This document shows, one piece after another, positions 46,054 through 54,681 of a stretch of DNA of 64,000 nucleotides. Source of the stretch: an uncultured Bacteroidales bacterium. GTDB taxonomy: Bacteria; Bacteroidota; Bacteroidia; Bacteroidales; UBA4417. The position numbers and the translations under genes were made by a program. The stretch covers positions 28,402 through 92,401 of the forward strand of contig CAIRMR010000024.1 in assembly GCA_903879715.1 (NCBI GenBank). The letters run 5' to 3'. The stretch's first letter is position 1, and every line of letters starts with the position of its first letter. The notes below the pieces were generated by a model, which was given only the letters and a program-made list of their open reading frames with translations, made no database searches and was not told the origin of the DNA.

Positions 46054-47496
46054 TTATTCAAAAAAACGCTCTTCAAAGTTAATAAGAAAAAGTTTCTTTG
46101 TAGCACGGGTTACGGCAGTATATAACCAGCGGAGGTATTCGGTATCAATCATCTCATCTTTAAGAAAGCCTTTTTCGATAAACACAGCCTCCCATTGGCC
46201 TCCCTGGGTTTTATGGCAGGTCAGGGCACTGGCGTGTTTTACCTGAAGCGCGTTGAAATGCGGATTCTGCCTTATCCCTGCCATCCGTTTGCGGCGTGTG
46301 CTTTCACCCATATAGTCTGCCATTACTTCATTGAACAACCTTTGGTTATCCTGGTAGTTCAAGGCAGGGCCTTCGGAATTGATGGTATCAAGTAATAACT
46401 TTACATCGAACGATGGCTCATCCGGATAATCAACCATCCTGACAGTGGCTTCCGCGAACCTGAAACCATATAGTTCTTCTGTTTTTCGTAAACTCTGTAC
46501 TTCAACAATGTCGCCATTGGCAATAAAACCGGCTTTCGATTCATCGGGTAGCCAGAAGTAGTTGTTGCGTACAACCATCAGGTGATCGCCTGCCGCAAGC
46601 TCGTTTTCATGAAAAAGGATACGTTCCCTGATGGCTTGGTTGAAGAGGTTAGCGCGTTTATTGGAGCGGGTAATCACAACCGTGTTTTCGCGCCCGAAAT
46701 CGCTAAAAGCCTGCTGCATCGCATCGGGCATATCTATGCCTGTAATGCTTATAACATCGGCAAATTCATTTTCCTTTCCAAATAAAGGGAGAGGGAGCCC
46801 GTTTACCGGGTAATTGATTTTTGCCCGTATGGCAGTTGCCACAGATAGAATTCCTGATTCCAGCGATTGGCGTACAACATCCGAAAGCACGAAATTATCC
46901 AGGTCAAGATAAAAGGATTGGCTGAGTAAGTCTGTATCCAGCGCAGGGCTTTGACTTATGCCAACTGGTGGCAACTGGCACGAATCGCCTAAAAACAACA
47001 TTTTGCATTTGTCGCCTGAATACACATGGCCTATAAGGTCTTCGAGCAGGTTTCGTGATTGAAATGCGCCACTTTCACCTGATTGGCGATCATCAGGAAT
47101 CATCGAAGCTTCATCGACAATAAAAAGCGTTCGTGCCGATTTGTTGGGAAGTACCTGGAAGTTTACATGCCCGTCGGCATCCATCGCTGGTCGGTACAAT
47201 CGTTTATGAATAGTATAGGCTGGCATTTGCGCATACAAAGAGAGTACTTTGGCGGCTCTGCCTGTGGGAGCCAGCAAAACAGCCGAATACCCGGCCAAAG
47301 GCAAAACTTTTACCAGGGCACTGACAACAGTTGTTTTACCGGTTCCTGCATACCCTTCGAGTAAAAAAAGCGGGAATTGTCCCTGATCGGACACGATGAA
47401 TTCAGCAAGCCTTTTTATAAGGTTCTGTTGACCGGGAGTAGGAGAGTAGGGGAATTCCCGGAAAATACTATGGCTGAATTCTGAAGCGCTTATCAA
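46054..47496 (-). CDS. RecD-like ATP-dependent helicase
   Basis: Superfamily 1B helicase resembling the RecD/TraA/PIF1 group. The 480 residues hold Walker A GYAGTGKTT (48-56), Walker B VDEASMIPD (about 123-131), LGDSCQLPPVG (motif III) and the C-terminal UvrD-like ALTCHKTQGGQWEAVFIEKG and YTAVTRATKKLFLIN. It lacks the N-terminal helical region of full RecD and is known in Bacteroidota as a stand-alone protein. Downstream of tamL on the same strand, 44 bases apart. Confidence 0.88.
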   Translation of the reverse strand: MISASEFSHSIFREFPYSPTPGQQNLIKRLAEFIVSDQGQFPLFLLEGYAGTGKTTVVSALVKVLPLAGYSAVLLAPTGRAAKVLSLYAQMPAYTIHKRLYRPAMDADGHVNFQVLPNKSARTLFIVDEASMIPDDRQSGESGAFQSRNLLEDLIGHVYSGDKCKMLFLGDSCQLPPVGISQSPALDTDLLSQSFYLDLDNFVLSDVVRQSLESGILSVATAIRAKINYPVNGLPLPLFGKENEFADVISITGIDMPDAMQQAFSDFGRENTVVITRSNKRANLFNQAIRERILFHENELAAGDHLMVVRNNYFWLPDESKAGFIANGDIVEVQSLRKTEELYGFRFAEATVRMVDYPDEPSFDVKLLLDTINSEGPALNYQDNQRLFNEVMADYMGESTRRKRMAGIRQNPHFNALQVKHASALTCHKTQGGQWEAVFIEKGFLKDEMIDTEYLRWLYTAVTRATKKLFLINFEERFFE

Positions 47497-47540
47497 AAAA
47501 TGTTGTTTAGTAAATGTTTAGGCCTGATGAATCATCTTCT

Positions 47541-49898
47541 TTAGAACGGATATCCAATTCCAAAATTCAGTATCGTATTTTTTATACGAAAATCATCAGG
47601 ACTGAACCATTTATCGGCGATTGCCGGATTATGAAACGGTATGGCTGCGTCAAGCCTGAATATGAAGAAAGAAAAATCAAATCTCAACCCGACTCCCATA
47701 TCCATCGCTATCTGTTTGTAGAATGTGCTGAGTTTAAAGCCACCATCCGGAAAATCCACGCTCTCCTTACGGAGCCATACATTTCCCGCGTCGATAAATA
47801 AGCTGCCCAGCAGGAAACTATAGATAGGGAATCGTTGTTCAATACTTGTTTGCAACATAACATCCCCGGTTTTATCATAAGCAACAGCCGAGGATGAATA
47901 CCCTCCCGGTCCAAGAGAGCGAAGCCTCCATCCGCGCATATCGTTGGCACCACCAAGCCAGAAACTTTTTTCGAAAGGTATTGAAACAGAGTTTCCATAA
48001 GGTAATGCTATACCTGCCATTAAACGGAAGGCCAGTACATTATGATACCTGAGCTTCCAGTATCTGCGGTAATCCCCGTCAAATCTGATATATTGTGCAT
48101 ACCTTACTCCAAATCGCTCATAATATCCATTAACAGAATCAAGACTTCTGGTAGCATTATCTATGAAACGTGGAATATTTCCGGCTGTTTCGGCATTAAT
48201 CCTGAGAAAGAACTGGTTGTTGCGTTTGGTAGTAGTCATATTACTAAAGATAAGGCTATACCGTATCATTGAAAGCAGGTGGGCAGTATATTGCGATTTT
48301 TGCTGAGGATCAGTCAATGTGTCGAGGTGATCCTGGAAAGCCTGGCTCGTAAGAATATTTACATAATTTAACTCCAGCGGAGTAAAAACATGCTTTACTC
48401 TGTCGCTTGTACTCCATTTATACGACCAGGCAGATGTAAAGACCGTTCGGTTATAATCGGTGCGGTATTCAAAACCAGCGCCTATACTTACCGCTGTACG
48501 GCCAAGTTTGGCATTTTGCAAATAATTTGAACGATAAGGCAGCAACACCCGTGGGAAATCAATACTGGCCTCTATACCTGCTTCACGCGTACTAAAAATG
48601 GAGAAATAACCTGAACTGGCAGTTTGATTGCTCAGGCTTCCCTGTAGTTCAGCACTGGCTCGGATTTTAATCGAAAAGACTTCGGCACCTCTGAAAAGAT
48701 TTTTGTTCTGTATTGATGTATTCACCCCTAATCCAAAACGTCCGCCTGAGTTAGTGCCTTCAGTTCCCAGGGAAAACGTATTCAGCTTATTTTTTATCAA
48801 TCGTATGTTGCAGTCAAGCCATTGCGTCTCATCTGATTTTATTCCTTCAGGATTCACCATGACCATGCTCACGTTGGCAGCTCCGACAATGGGCTGGCTG
48901 ATCATTTTTTTGTATGTGAGGTTTGTTCTCGCCTGGCTATAGGCATCCCCTTGTGCAAATTCAAGGCATGTCGCCAAAAATGAGGGTTTCAGAAAGCGTT
49001 CATTATTATGAAGGATAAAAACCGTTTTACTGCTGGTATCTGATTTATTCAGATAGTATTTGTAGGCAAGGGTGTCATAAGAATTTACCTGGGATGAGCT
49101 TTCTGAATTCGGTGTTAAAAAGATATTTCGTATAAAAAATTGCGGGTGTTGTATTTCGCTTGTTGAGTCGCCGGTGCCGGGAATACTTATCTTTATTTTT
49201 TTGATATGCATTTCAACATTAGCCGAAAGCCCTGCGTTGAGAGTGTCAACCACGTAGTATATGTCGCTGAGCGAGAAGTTATAGTAGCTGTTATTCCGAA
49301 GTGTGGTCGCAATTCTGTCGCGTTCATCATCAAGCACATACGTATCGTAAATCATACTTTTGCGAAGCTTCCCGGCGGAAGTGTCGGCCATAATAAATCC
49401 GGACATTACAGTATCGGGGACAAAATATTCAAAATTATTTACAATACATGGAGGTCCTGAATTGATCTGATAGGTAACAGAAGCTGTTTTTCGTCTGTAA
49501 TTTATTGTTTTACTGACTGCTGAATGATAAAACCCTTTATTCTTAAGATATTGCCCTAATTTATCCATAGTCGTAACAACAAGCAGTGTATCGAGAATAA
49601 TTGGCTTTTTGCCCAATGCTTTGCGCTGGAATAATTTAAATCTGTTTTCTTTCCCTACAAAGCTGCGTTCATAGAAATAAATACCTGGTCTGAAATAAGG
49701 AGCTAATCTTCCGTTCATGGCATTTTGCTGCAGGAAACCTTCAAGTTCGTCGGCAGGCAGGTAGGCGTTATGGTTTTTTATGGTGTTTTTTACGAGCAGG
49801 TATCCGCCACGGCGTTCAACTTTGCGTGCCGGGTGACAGGCAGCCAGTGATAACAGGATCAAAATCAATAAGGTAATATGAGGTCTTCTCTTATTCAA
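47541..49898 (-). CDS. tamL: TamL-type OMP85 lipoprotein
   Basis: Bacteroidota version of TamA, an outer-membrane assembly protein of the OMP85/BamA superfamily. 785 residues with a lipobox (LSLAACHP, Cys 21), POTRA-like domains (about 90-300), and a C-terminal barrel. The barrel includes the loop motif WLGGANDMRGWRLRSLGPGGY (L6-like RGW) and ends in the beta-signal LNFGIGYPF. Lipidation distinguishes TamL from BamA. No tamB follows in the window. Confidence 0.92.
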   Translation of the reverse strand: MNKRRPHITLLILILLSLAACHPARKVERRGGYLLVKNTIKNHNAYLPADELEGFLQQNAMNGRLAPYFRPGIYFYERSFVGKENRFKLFQRKALGKKPIILDTLLVVTTMDKLGQYLKNKGFYHSAVSKTINYRRKTASVTYQINSGPPCIVNNFEYFVPDTVMSGFIMADTSAGKLRKSMIYDTYVLDDERDRIATTLRNNSYYNFSLSDIYYVVDTLNAGLSANVEMHIKKIKISIPGTGDSTSEIQHPQFFIRNIFLTPNSESSSQVNSYDTLAYKYYLNKSDTSSKTVFILHNNERFLKPSFLATCLEFAQGDAYSQARTNLTYKKMISQPIVGAANVSMVMVNPEGIKSDETQWLDCNIRLIKNKLNTFSLGTEGTNSGGRFGLGVNTSIQNKNLFRGAEVFSIKIRASAELQGSLSNQTASSGYFSIFSTREAGIEASIDFPRVLLPYRSNYLQNAKLGRTAVSIGAGFEYRTDYNRTVFTSAWSYKWSTSDRVKHVFTPLELNYVNILTSQAFQDHLDTLTDPQQKSQYTAHLLSMIRYSLIFSNMTTTKRNNQFFLRINAETAGNIPRFIDNATRSLDSVNGYYERFGVRYAQYIRFDGDYRRYWKLRYHNVLAFRLMAGIALPYGNSVSIPFEKSFWLGGANDMRGWRLRSLGPGGYSSSAVAYDKTGDVMLQTSIEQRFPIYSFLLGSLFIDAGNVWLRKESVDFPDGGFKLSTFYKQIAMDMGVGLRFDFSFFIFRLDAAIPFHNPAIADKWFSPDDFRIKNTILNFGIGYPF

Positions 49899-50005
49899 TC
49901 GTATTTATTTTCGTTATCAGTTAATCAAGCAAAGATAACAGTATGCAGGGAATGAAAGAAATTATTTTAATCTTTTAAAATAAGTTGAAAAAACCTGACA
50001 GATAA

Positions 50006-50036
50006 TTTGGTTGTTTCAAAAATATGATTACTTTTG
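50006..50036 (+). promoter_or_regulatory. Promoter of tRNA-Val (TTTG-N19-TAnnTTTG)
   Basis: TTTG at 50006-50009, 19 bases, then TACTTTTG at 50029-50036: an exact match to the Bacteroidota sigma-A promoter. The tRNA starts 15 bases downstream. Confidence 0.85.
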
Positions 50037-50050
50037 CATCCTCTTAAAAA

Positions 50051-50125
50051 GGGAGCATAGCTCAGCTGGTTCAGAGCATCTGCCTTACAAGCAGAGGGTC
50101 CTTGGTTCGAATCCATGTGCTCCCA
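50051..50125 (+). tRNA. tRNA-Val (anticodon UAC)
   Basis: Cloverleaf seen by eye: acceptor GGGAGCA/TGCTCCC plus discriminator A, D-arm GCTC, anticodon stem TCTGC/GCAGA with loop CTTACAA (anticodon TAC), T-arm with GGTTCGAATCC. CCA is not encoded. Confidence 0.95.
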
Positions 50126-50134
50126 CTGAAAATC

Positions 50135-50167
50135 AAAGAGTTACAAGTTACTTGTAACTCTTTTTTC
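50135..50167 (+). terminator. Terminator after tRNA-Val
   Basis: AAAGAGTTACAAG pairs with CTTGTAACTCTTT across a three-base loop, followed by T. Confidence 0.88.
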
Positions 50168-50169
50168 AT

Positions 50170-50236
50170 TTATGCGACCAAAAATGCGACCATAAAGCCC
50201 AAGCCCAAAGGAAAACGGGCAACAATCAAAAGAAAA
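50170..50236 (+). pseudogene. Possible integrase-start remnant next to tRNA-Val
   Basis: Just after the tRNA, one frame reads ATKNATIKPKPKGKRATIKR (with ATGCGACC twice, 10 bases apart). The short basic, threonine-rich run ends at a TAA and looks like the N-terminus of a Bacteroidota site-specific recombinase. This is speculative: it is only about 20 codons long and has no start codon in this frame. Confidence 0.25.
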
Positions 50237-50288
50237 TAAATAACAGATATTGAATAAGTTACACTTTATTAGGGTGTAAACTAAAAAT

Positions 50289-50326
50289 GAAAAAGCCTGC
50301 TTTCCGAAGATTGCAGGCTTTTTTCA
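50289..50326 (-). terminator. Terminator of the 150-aa gene
   Basis: AAAAGCCTGC / GCAGGCTTTT stem with 12-base loop; in minus-strand direction it lies 20 bases beyond the stop of the gene at 50346. Confidence 0.85.
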
Positions 50327-50345
50327 TTTAAGCAGTGGGACTTGA

Positions 50346-50789
50346 CTATTTTACATTCTTAGCAAGTTCGCATCCAGCTTTAAATCTGATCACTTTCTTT
50401 TTAGGGATCGATCCATCAGCTTTGGGGTTCGAGGTAGTGTAATCAGTTGTGCCGAAGTAAGCGGCAACCATATCGCCAACCCATTCAACCGGTGCAATTA
50501 CGCTGGCTGCACTTTCCGACCTCAAAGCAACAGCCGGGTAGTTGATTGCTTTGTTCTTGATGCAGTTAACCAGGATAATCGAAACTGGTTCATCAAGCTC
50601 AGCCTGGTTGATTGTGTTGGGTTCCCAGATAAAGCTAACTACCTGGTCATCTTCACAAGTCAATTCAACATTGCGGACATTGCTACCTTCATTGTCGCAG
50701 AACTGGACTTTGGTATAATCAATTTCGTTCGTGCCTTCACCAAAAATGTTCTTAACGTTTAAGCTAACAATCTTGTTGAAAGGGGACAT
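50346..50789 (-). CDS. Unrecognised protein with HU-like C-terminal tail
   Basis: 147 residues from ATG 50789 (an ATG three codons upstream is also possible). The first two thirds read as beta-rich, with motifs such as SLNVKNIFGEGTNEIDYTK and FIWEPNTINQAELDE. The end, NPKADGSIPKKKVIRFKAGC then ELAKNVK, resembles the DNA-binding arm end of HU/IHF proteins (NPxTGxxIxIPxxKVxxFKAGKxLKxxVx). It has its own terminator, so it is probably expressed. Its start coincides with the cut end of a truncated transporter on the other strand, so the N-terminus may be altered or new. Confidence 0.6.
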   Translation of the reverse strand: MSPFNKIVSLNVKNIFGEGTNEIDYTKVQFCDNEGSNVRNVELTCEDDQVVSFIWEPNTINQAELDEPVSIILVNCIKNKAINYPAVALRSESAASVIAPVEWVGDMVAAYFGTTDYTTSNPKADGSIPKKKVIRFKAGCELAKNVK

Positions 50790-51071
50790 TCTGCCCACCA
50801 GGCATGGTCGGCAAATATTTTCACTACCGTTTCAGATATGTTCCCTAAAAAGGCTGTAGCATCTGTTACCGGTATCGGAGGAATGGCAGGCGCACTGGGA
50901 GGAATAATGATAGCCCGTGCTGCAGGTTTGCTTTTCGATCATTATAAAGCTGCAGGCGATATTACAATTGGATACGGTATCATGTTCATTATTTGTGCTA
51001 CCGCTTATATTGCAGCCTGGATTCTGATGAAAATTTTGGTTCCTGTATATAAACCCATAACTGATTTGTAA
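50790..51071 (+). pseudogene. Truncated MFS transporter (hexuronate/ExuT type), C-terminal end only
   Basis: From base 50790 the plus strand reads SAHQAWSANIFTTVSDMFPK and on to GIMIARAAGLLFDH, then FIICATAYIAAWILMK and VPVYKP before a TAA. This is the typical last fifth of an ExuT-like hexuronate/galactonate MFS transporter, beginning in the middle of a helix with no start codon. An ATG at 50838 exists inside it but is an internal methionine. About 330 N-terminal residues are missing from the window. Confidence 0.8.
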
Positions 51072-51236
51072 ATTGGATGAAGACTGTTAAAATTTACTTT
51101 CACTGAGTTCGTAGCAGAAGGCATCTGAAGGAATAAAAACGAATAGTTTGTTTGCAACTTGTTTCTTTATAATTGCAGATAAAGATTGCATTTTGGTTGC
51201 AACTTTCCCTTGTGGTTTTTCATGCAAATAACTTAA

Positions 51237-52535
51237 GGGGAGTTCTGAAAATTCAATTTTTGACTGAGTTTGTCACAAGATATAATAAAGAATTAATGTG
51301 GAGTTAGCGCAAGAAAGAAACGAATGGTTTTTCTCTGCTAAACCGCAATAATTTCTATCCAAAAGCTTGCGTTTTTAGTTTTATGGTATTGTATTTTAAT
51401 TAGTTACATCGTAGTCTTTTAATTTGTTCAAACCGAAACAGGTTGTATGTTAAATTGATTAATCCGCTTATTCCACTGGCTCTGACTAATCCAACACATC
51501 TAAGATATAATCCATTCATGCTTTGTTCCATAAATCCAAATACATGTTCGACCCGTACTCTTGTTTTTGATTTTATCTTGTTATTTGCATTTTGTACTTC
51601 TGAGAGGGGGCGATTGCGATAGCCCTTTTCATGAACTTCGTTCTTCATCTCGTATTTGGTTATCACATTCTCTTGATCTTCACCGGTATAGGCACTATCT
51701 GCATAAAGTGGCTGGGCTTTGTCTTTTTCATTCAATAATGCGTCCAGGGCTTGCGAATCGTGAACCGAAGCATCTGTAACTATGTAAGTGTTAATGAATA
51801 TGCTTTTTGCATCAACTTTTGCATGGTTCTTATAGCCATAAAAATTTTCGTTGTTTTTCTTTGTCCAACGGGCATCAATATCCTTATGACTTTTCTTATG
51901 AGGATTATCATATCACAAGTCTTTGCCCTCACCATTTTTTATCTGTTGATTCTCTTCCCGCGTGCTACGCTGGCGCGGAGCTATTGTAAAACTTGCGTCT
52001 TTGATTTGTCCTTCGTTGAATATCAAATTATTGGATTCTAAATACCCGATAAATTGACCAAATAATTCATCCACAAGACCAGTTTTGGTAAGTTGCTCAC
52101 GAAATGCCCAAACGGTTTTCTCATCCGGAACCTTGTCGCCTGTTTCCAAGCCAAGAAACCGTTTGAAACTTGGCCGGTCAATAATCTGGTATTCAACTTG
52201 TTTGTCACCAAGACCATAATATCTTTATAGTATTATAATCTTAAACATCAGCACCACATCGAAAGGTTTAGCTCCTGCATTATTCTTTTTGTCCTTGTTT
52301 AAAAGTTTAGCTTCAAGCAATGGCCTAAACAACACAAAATCAATAACTTTACTTACCGTCTCCAGTGGATTGCCCATGCCTGAGAGTTGCTCGTTATTGA
52401 ATTGTGCATCAAAAAGTCCCTTTTTGCCTCGAGTTTTGTACATTTGCTTTTGTATTGCTTATAAACCTTATGTTTTCACTACATAATATAAGGATATTAA
52501 TCTGATTAACAATGAATTAAAATATAGAACTCACC
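51237..52535 (-). mobile_element. Degenerate IS5-family insertion sequence
   Basis: About 1.3 kb. Ends carry candidate inverted repeats: AAGGGGAGTTCT at 51235-51246 and AGAACTCACCTT at 52526-52537 (11 of 12 bases match when reversed). No convincing target duplication was found next to them. The element contains one transposase frame with two internal stops. It sits between the transporter fragment and the cytochrome operon. Confidence 0.65.
51400..52443 (-). pseudogene. IS5-family transposase, interrupted by two in-frame stops
   Basis: From ATG 52443 one frame runs 348 codons with stops only at 52225-52227 (TAA) and 51913-51915 (TGA). Read through these, it gives KIIIL-stop-RYYGLGDKQVEYQII, DRPSFKRFLGLETGDKVPDE, GYKNHAKVD, a first catalytic D in VTDASVHDSQAL, the second in LYADSAYTG and the Glu in VEHVFGFMEQSM. 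Length and motifs match full IS5-family DDE transposases. The stop at 52225 sits where relatives have Gln (LQRYYGL), consistent with CAA to TAA. No frameshift is needed. Confidence 0.85.
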
Positions 52536-52723
52536 TTTGGTTAATCTGAGCACAAAAATAACTGATGTCACATCCACCTAAATTGTCAACAATTCGCAAA
52601 ACTAATTTTTTTACTACTTTTAACTTCATTTATTAAAGGCTACCTACAGGTGGCCTAATCGTAAATAAAATCTGTTATTTATTCATTCTCATACTGTGGG
52701 TGGATTTCTGAATGTGATACTGA

Positions 52724-53986
52724 ATGCGAACAATCTTTTTACATCTTCACCCTGCCAGGGTCAATGAGGCATCCATTCATTTTAACCGCACCTTCGGGCT
52801 TGGCGGAATGGTGGCTCTTTTGATTGTTATCCAGATTATTACCGGCATATTGCTTCGGTTCTATTACACTCCAATCCCAGCTGAAGCTTATAATTCAGTC
52901 GTTTTTACAAAAAACCAGGTATTGTTCGGGCAGTTTATACGCAACATTCATTATTGGAGTGGCGTTTTCCTTCTTCTGATTACTTTCCTGCATTTTATGA
53001 GGGTATTTCTCACAGGCGCGTTCAGGGAAGAACGTAAGATAAACTGGTTATTCGGATTGGTTTTGTTATTACTAATAGTTTTATTGAACTTTACCGGTTA
53101 CCTGCTGCCGTGGGACCAACTGGCTTATTGGGCCATTACAGTTAGCACGAATATTATCGGGTATTTGCCATTGGTTGGGGAAAGTATCCGGACCATGATC
53201 ATTGGCGGTAAGGAATTAAATGCGGATACATTACGTACTTTTTTTACTTTTCATACTGCAGTGCTGCCATTTCTGCTTTTGCTACTGGTGCTTTATCATT
53301 TCTGGCGTGTGCGCAAAGCCGGTGGAATTTTAGTGCCTGAAACAGTTGAAAAACCTGAAATGGTACCAACGATGCCCAACCTGGTTTTCAAAGAATTTAT
53401 TGTAGCACTGGTATTGATAGCAGTGTTATTTATATTTGCTGCGGTTTTTAATGCGCCTTTACTCGAAAAGGCCAACCCCTCCTATAGCCTCAATCCTACC
53501 AAAGCGCCCTGGTATTTTGCTGGCGTGCAGGAACTTCTCATGCACTTTCATCCGTTATTTGCGGCTTTTATTATTCCGATCAGCGTGGTGGCTTTCATGG
53601 CCTGGATACCGTTTATAAAATATGATGATTCTCCAAATGGCCATTGGTTTATTTCGGAACCAGGAAGAAAATCATCAGAGAATACTGCAAAATATGCTGC
53701 CATTGTTACCCTTGCCGGAATTTTATTTAATGAATATGTCCTCAATTTCGAAGTGCTTTTATCCCCAATTCCTGCATTTATCAGCAACGGTATTTTACCA
53801 CTTTTAATACTGATTGGATTTATGGCTGGTTTTAATAAGTATTACCTGAAAAAACTTAGTCTTTCGAAAGCAGAACTGGTACAAGCTGTTTTTGTGTTCA
53901 TTATAGTGGCGTTCATTGTTTTGACTCTGGTAGGAATATTTTTCAGGGGGAAAGATATGGCGTTGACTTTTCCATGGAATGTTTAA
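52724..53986 (+). CDS. Cytochrome b, b6-type core fused to a subunit-IV-like half
   Basis: Integral membrane quinol-oxidising subunit. 420 residues with about eight helices. The four haem ligands are H76/H90 (NIHYWSGVFLLLITFLHF) and H177/H192 (FHTAVLPFLLLLLVLYHF). The 14 residues between the second pair are the spacing of cytochrome b6 rather than mitochondrial cytochrome b (13). The second half, from about 245, contains NPTKAPWYFAGVQELLMHFHP (the subunit IV/PEWY region, with PWYF). It is the first gene of an operon with Rieske and octahaem genes. Confidence 0.9.
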   Translation: MRTIFLHLHPARVNEASIHFNRTFGLGGMVALLIVIQIITGILLRFYYTPIPAEAYNSVVFTKNQVLFGQFIRNIHYWSGVFLLLITFLHFMRVFLTGAFREERKINWLFGLVLLLLIVLLNFTGYLLPWDQLAYWAITVSTNIIGYLPLVGESIRTMIIGGKELNADTLRTFFTFHTAVLPFLLLLLVLYHFWRVRKAGGILVPETVEKPEMVPTMPNLVFKEFIVALVLIAVLFIFAAVFNAPLLEKANPSYSLNPTKAPWYFAGVQELLMHFHPLFAAFIIPISVVAFMAWIPFIKYDDSPNGHWFISEPGRKSSENTAKYAAIVTLAGILFNEYVLNFEVLLSPIPAFISNGILPLLILIGFMAGFNKYYLKKLSLSKAELVQAVFVFIIVAFIVLTLVGIFFRGKDMALTFPWNV

Positions 53987-53989
53987 TAG

Positions 53990-54125
53990 AAGGAAGTTGC
54001 GATTTACGACTAACGATTTACGAATTTTACCCTGAGCGTAGTCGAAGGGAACGATTTACGATTTCCCATTTTCTATTAACCATTAACTATCTGCTACAAT
54101 CGTAAATCGTACCTCTTAAATCGTA
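53990..54125. repeat. CGATTTACGA-type repeats between cytochrome b and Rieske genes
   Basis: CGATTTACGACTAACGATTTACG words, then a REP-like CCTGAGCGTAGTCGAAGGG and CGTAAATCGTACC. These are the same words as the end of the window (63755-64000), inside an otherwise tight operon. Confidence 0.75.
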
Positions 54126-54150
54126 AATTATATCAAGGCTAATCCTGTAG

Positions 54151-54681
54151 ATGAAAAAACCTAAACATAAAAAAGAATTTACAAAATCTGAACCAGTCAA
54201 GGCAGATCCAATCAACCGCCGTGATTTCTTCAATAAATCATGGAAATGGTTAGGCATAATTGCAGCAGTTGAAGTAACGGGTATGTTCACGGGCTTTATG
54301 TTTTCGGGCAAATCTAAAAACAATTCCAATCCCAAACAACTGCTCGAAGCCGGGCCTGTTGATTCATTTGCTCTTAGTTCCGTGAGTGCATTTATGGGCG
54401 GACGATTTTACCTGGCACGTCAGCAGGATGGCGGTTTTATTGCTCTTTCGCTTCGGTGCACTCATCTGGGCTGTTCGATTACCTGGGAAGAAACGCACAA
54501 AAGGTTTATCTGCCCCTGCCATTCCTCTGCTTTTGATATCAGCGGCAAGGTATTGAATCCACCTGCAGCAAGAGCTCTCGATTATTACCCTGTAATGATC
54601 GAAAACGGAATAGTCAAAGTAGATATAGGAATATTGATGGAGCGCAATACATTCAGAAAAGACCAACTTCAATACGCATGA
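54151..54681 (+). CDS. Rieske iron-sulfur protein
   Basis: 176 residues. A twin-arginine-type signal/anchor (INRRDFFNKSWKWLGIIAAV, about 21-40) is followed by a Rieske 2Fe-2S domain with C103-T-H105-L-G-C108 and C121-P-C123-H124. It takes electrons from quinol with cytochrome b. The octahaem gene starts inside its stop codon (ATGA overlap), so the two are translationally coupled. The domain faces the periplasm. Confidence 0.93.
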   Translation: MKKPKHKKEFTKSEPVKADPINRRDFFNKSWKWLGIIAAVEVTGMFTGFMFSGKSKNNSNPKQLLEAGPVDSFALSSVSAFMGGRFYLARQQDGGFIALSLRCTHLGCSITWEETHKRFICPCHSSAFDISGKVLNPPAARALDYYPVMIENGIVKVDIGILMERNTFRKDQLQYA

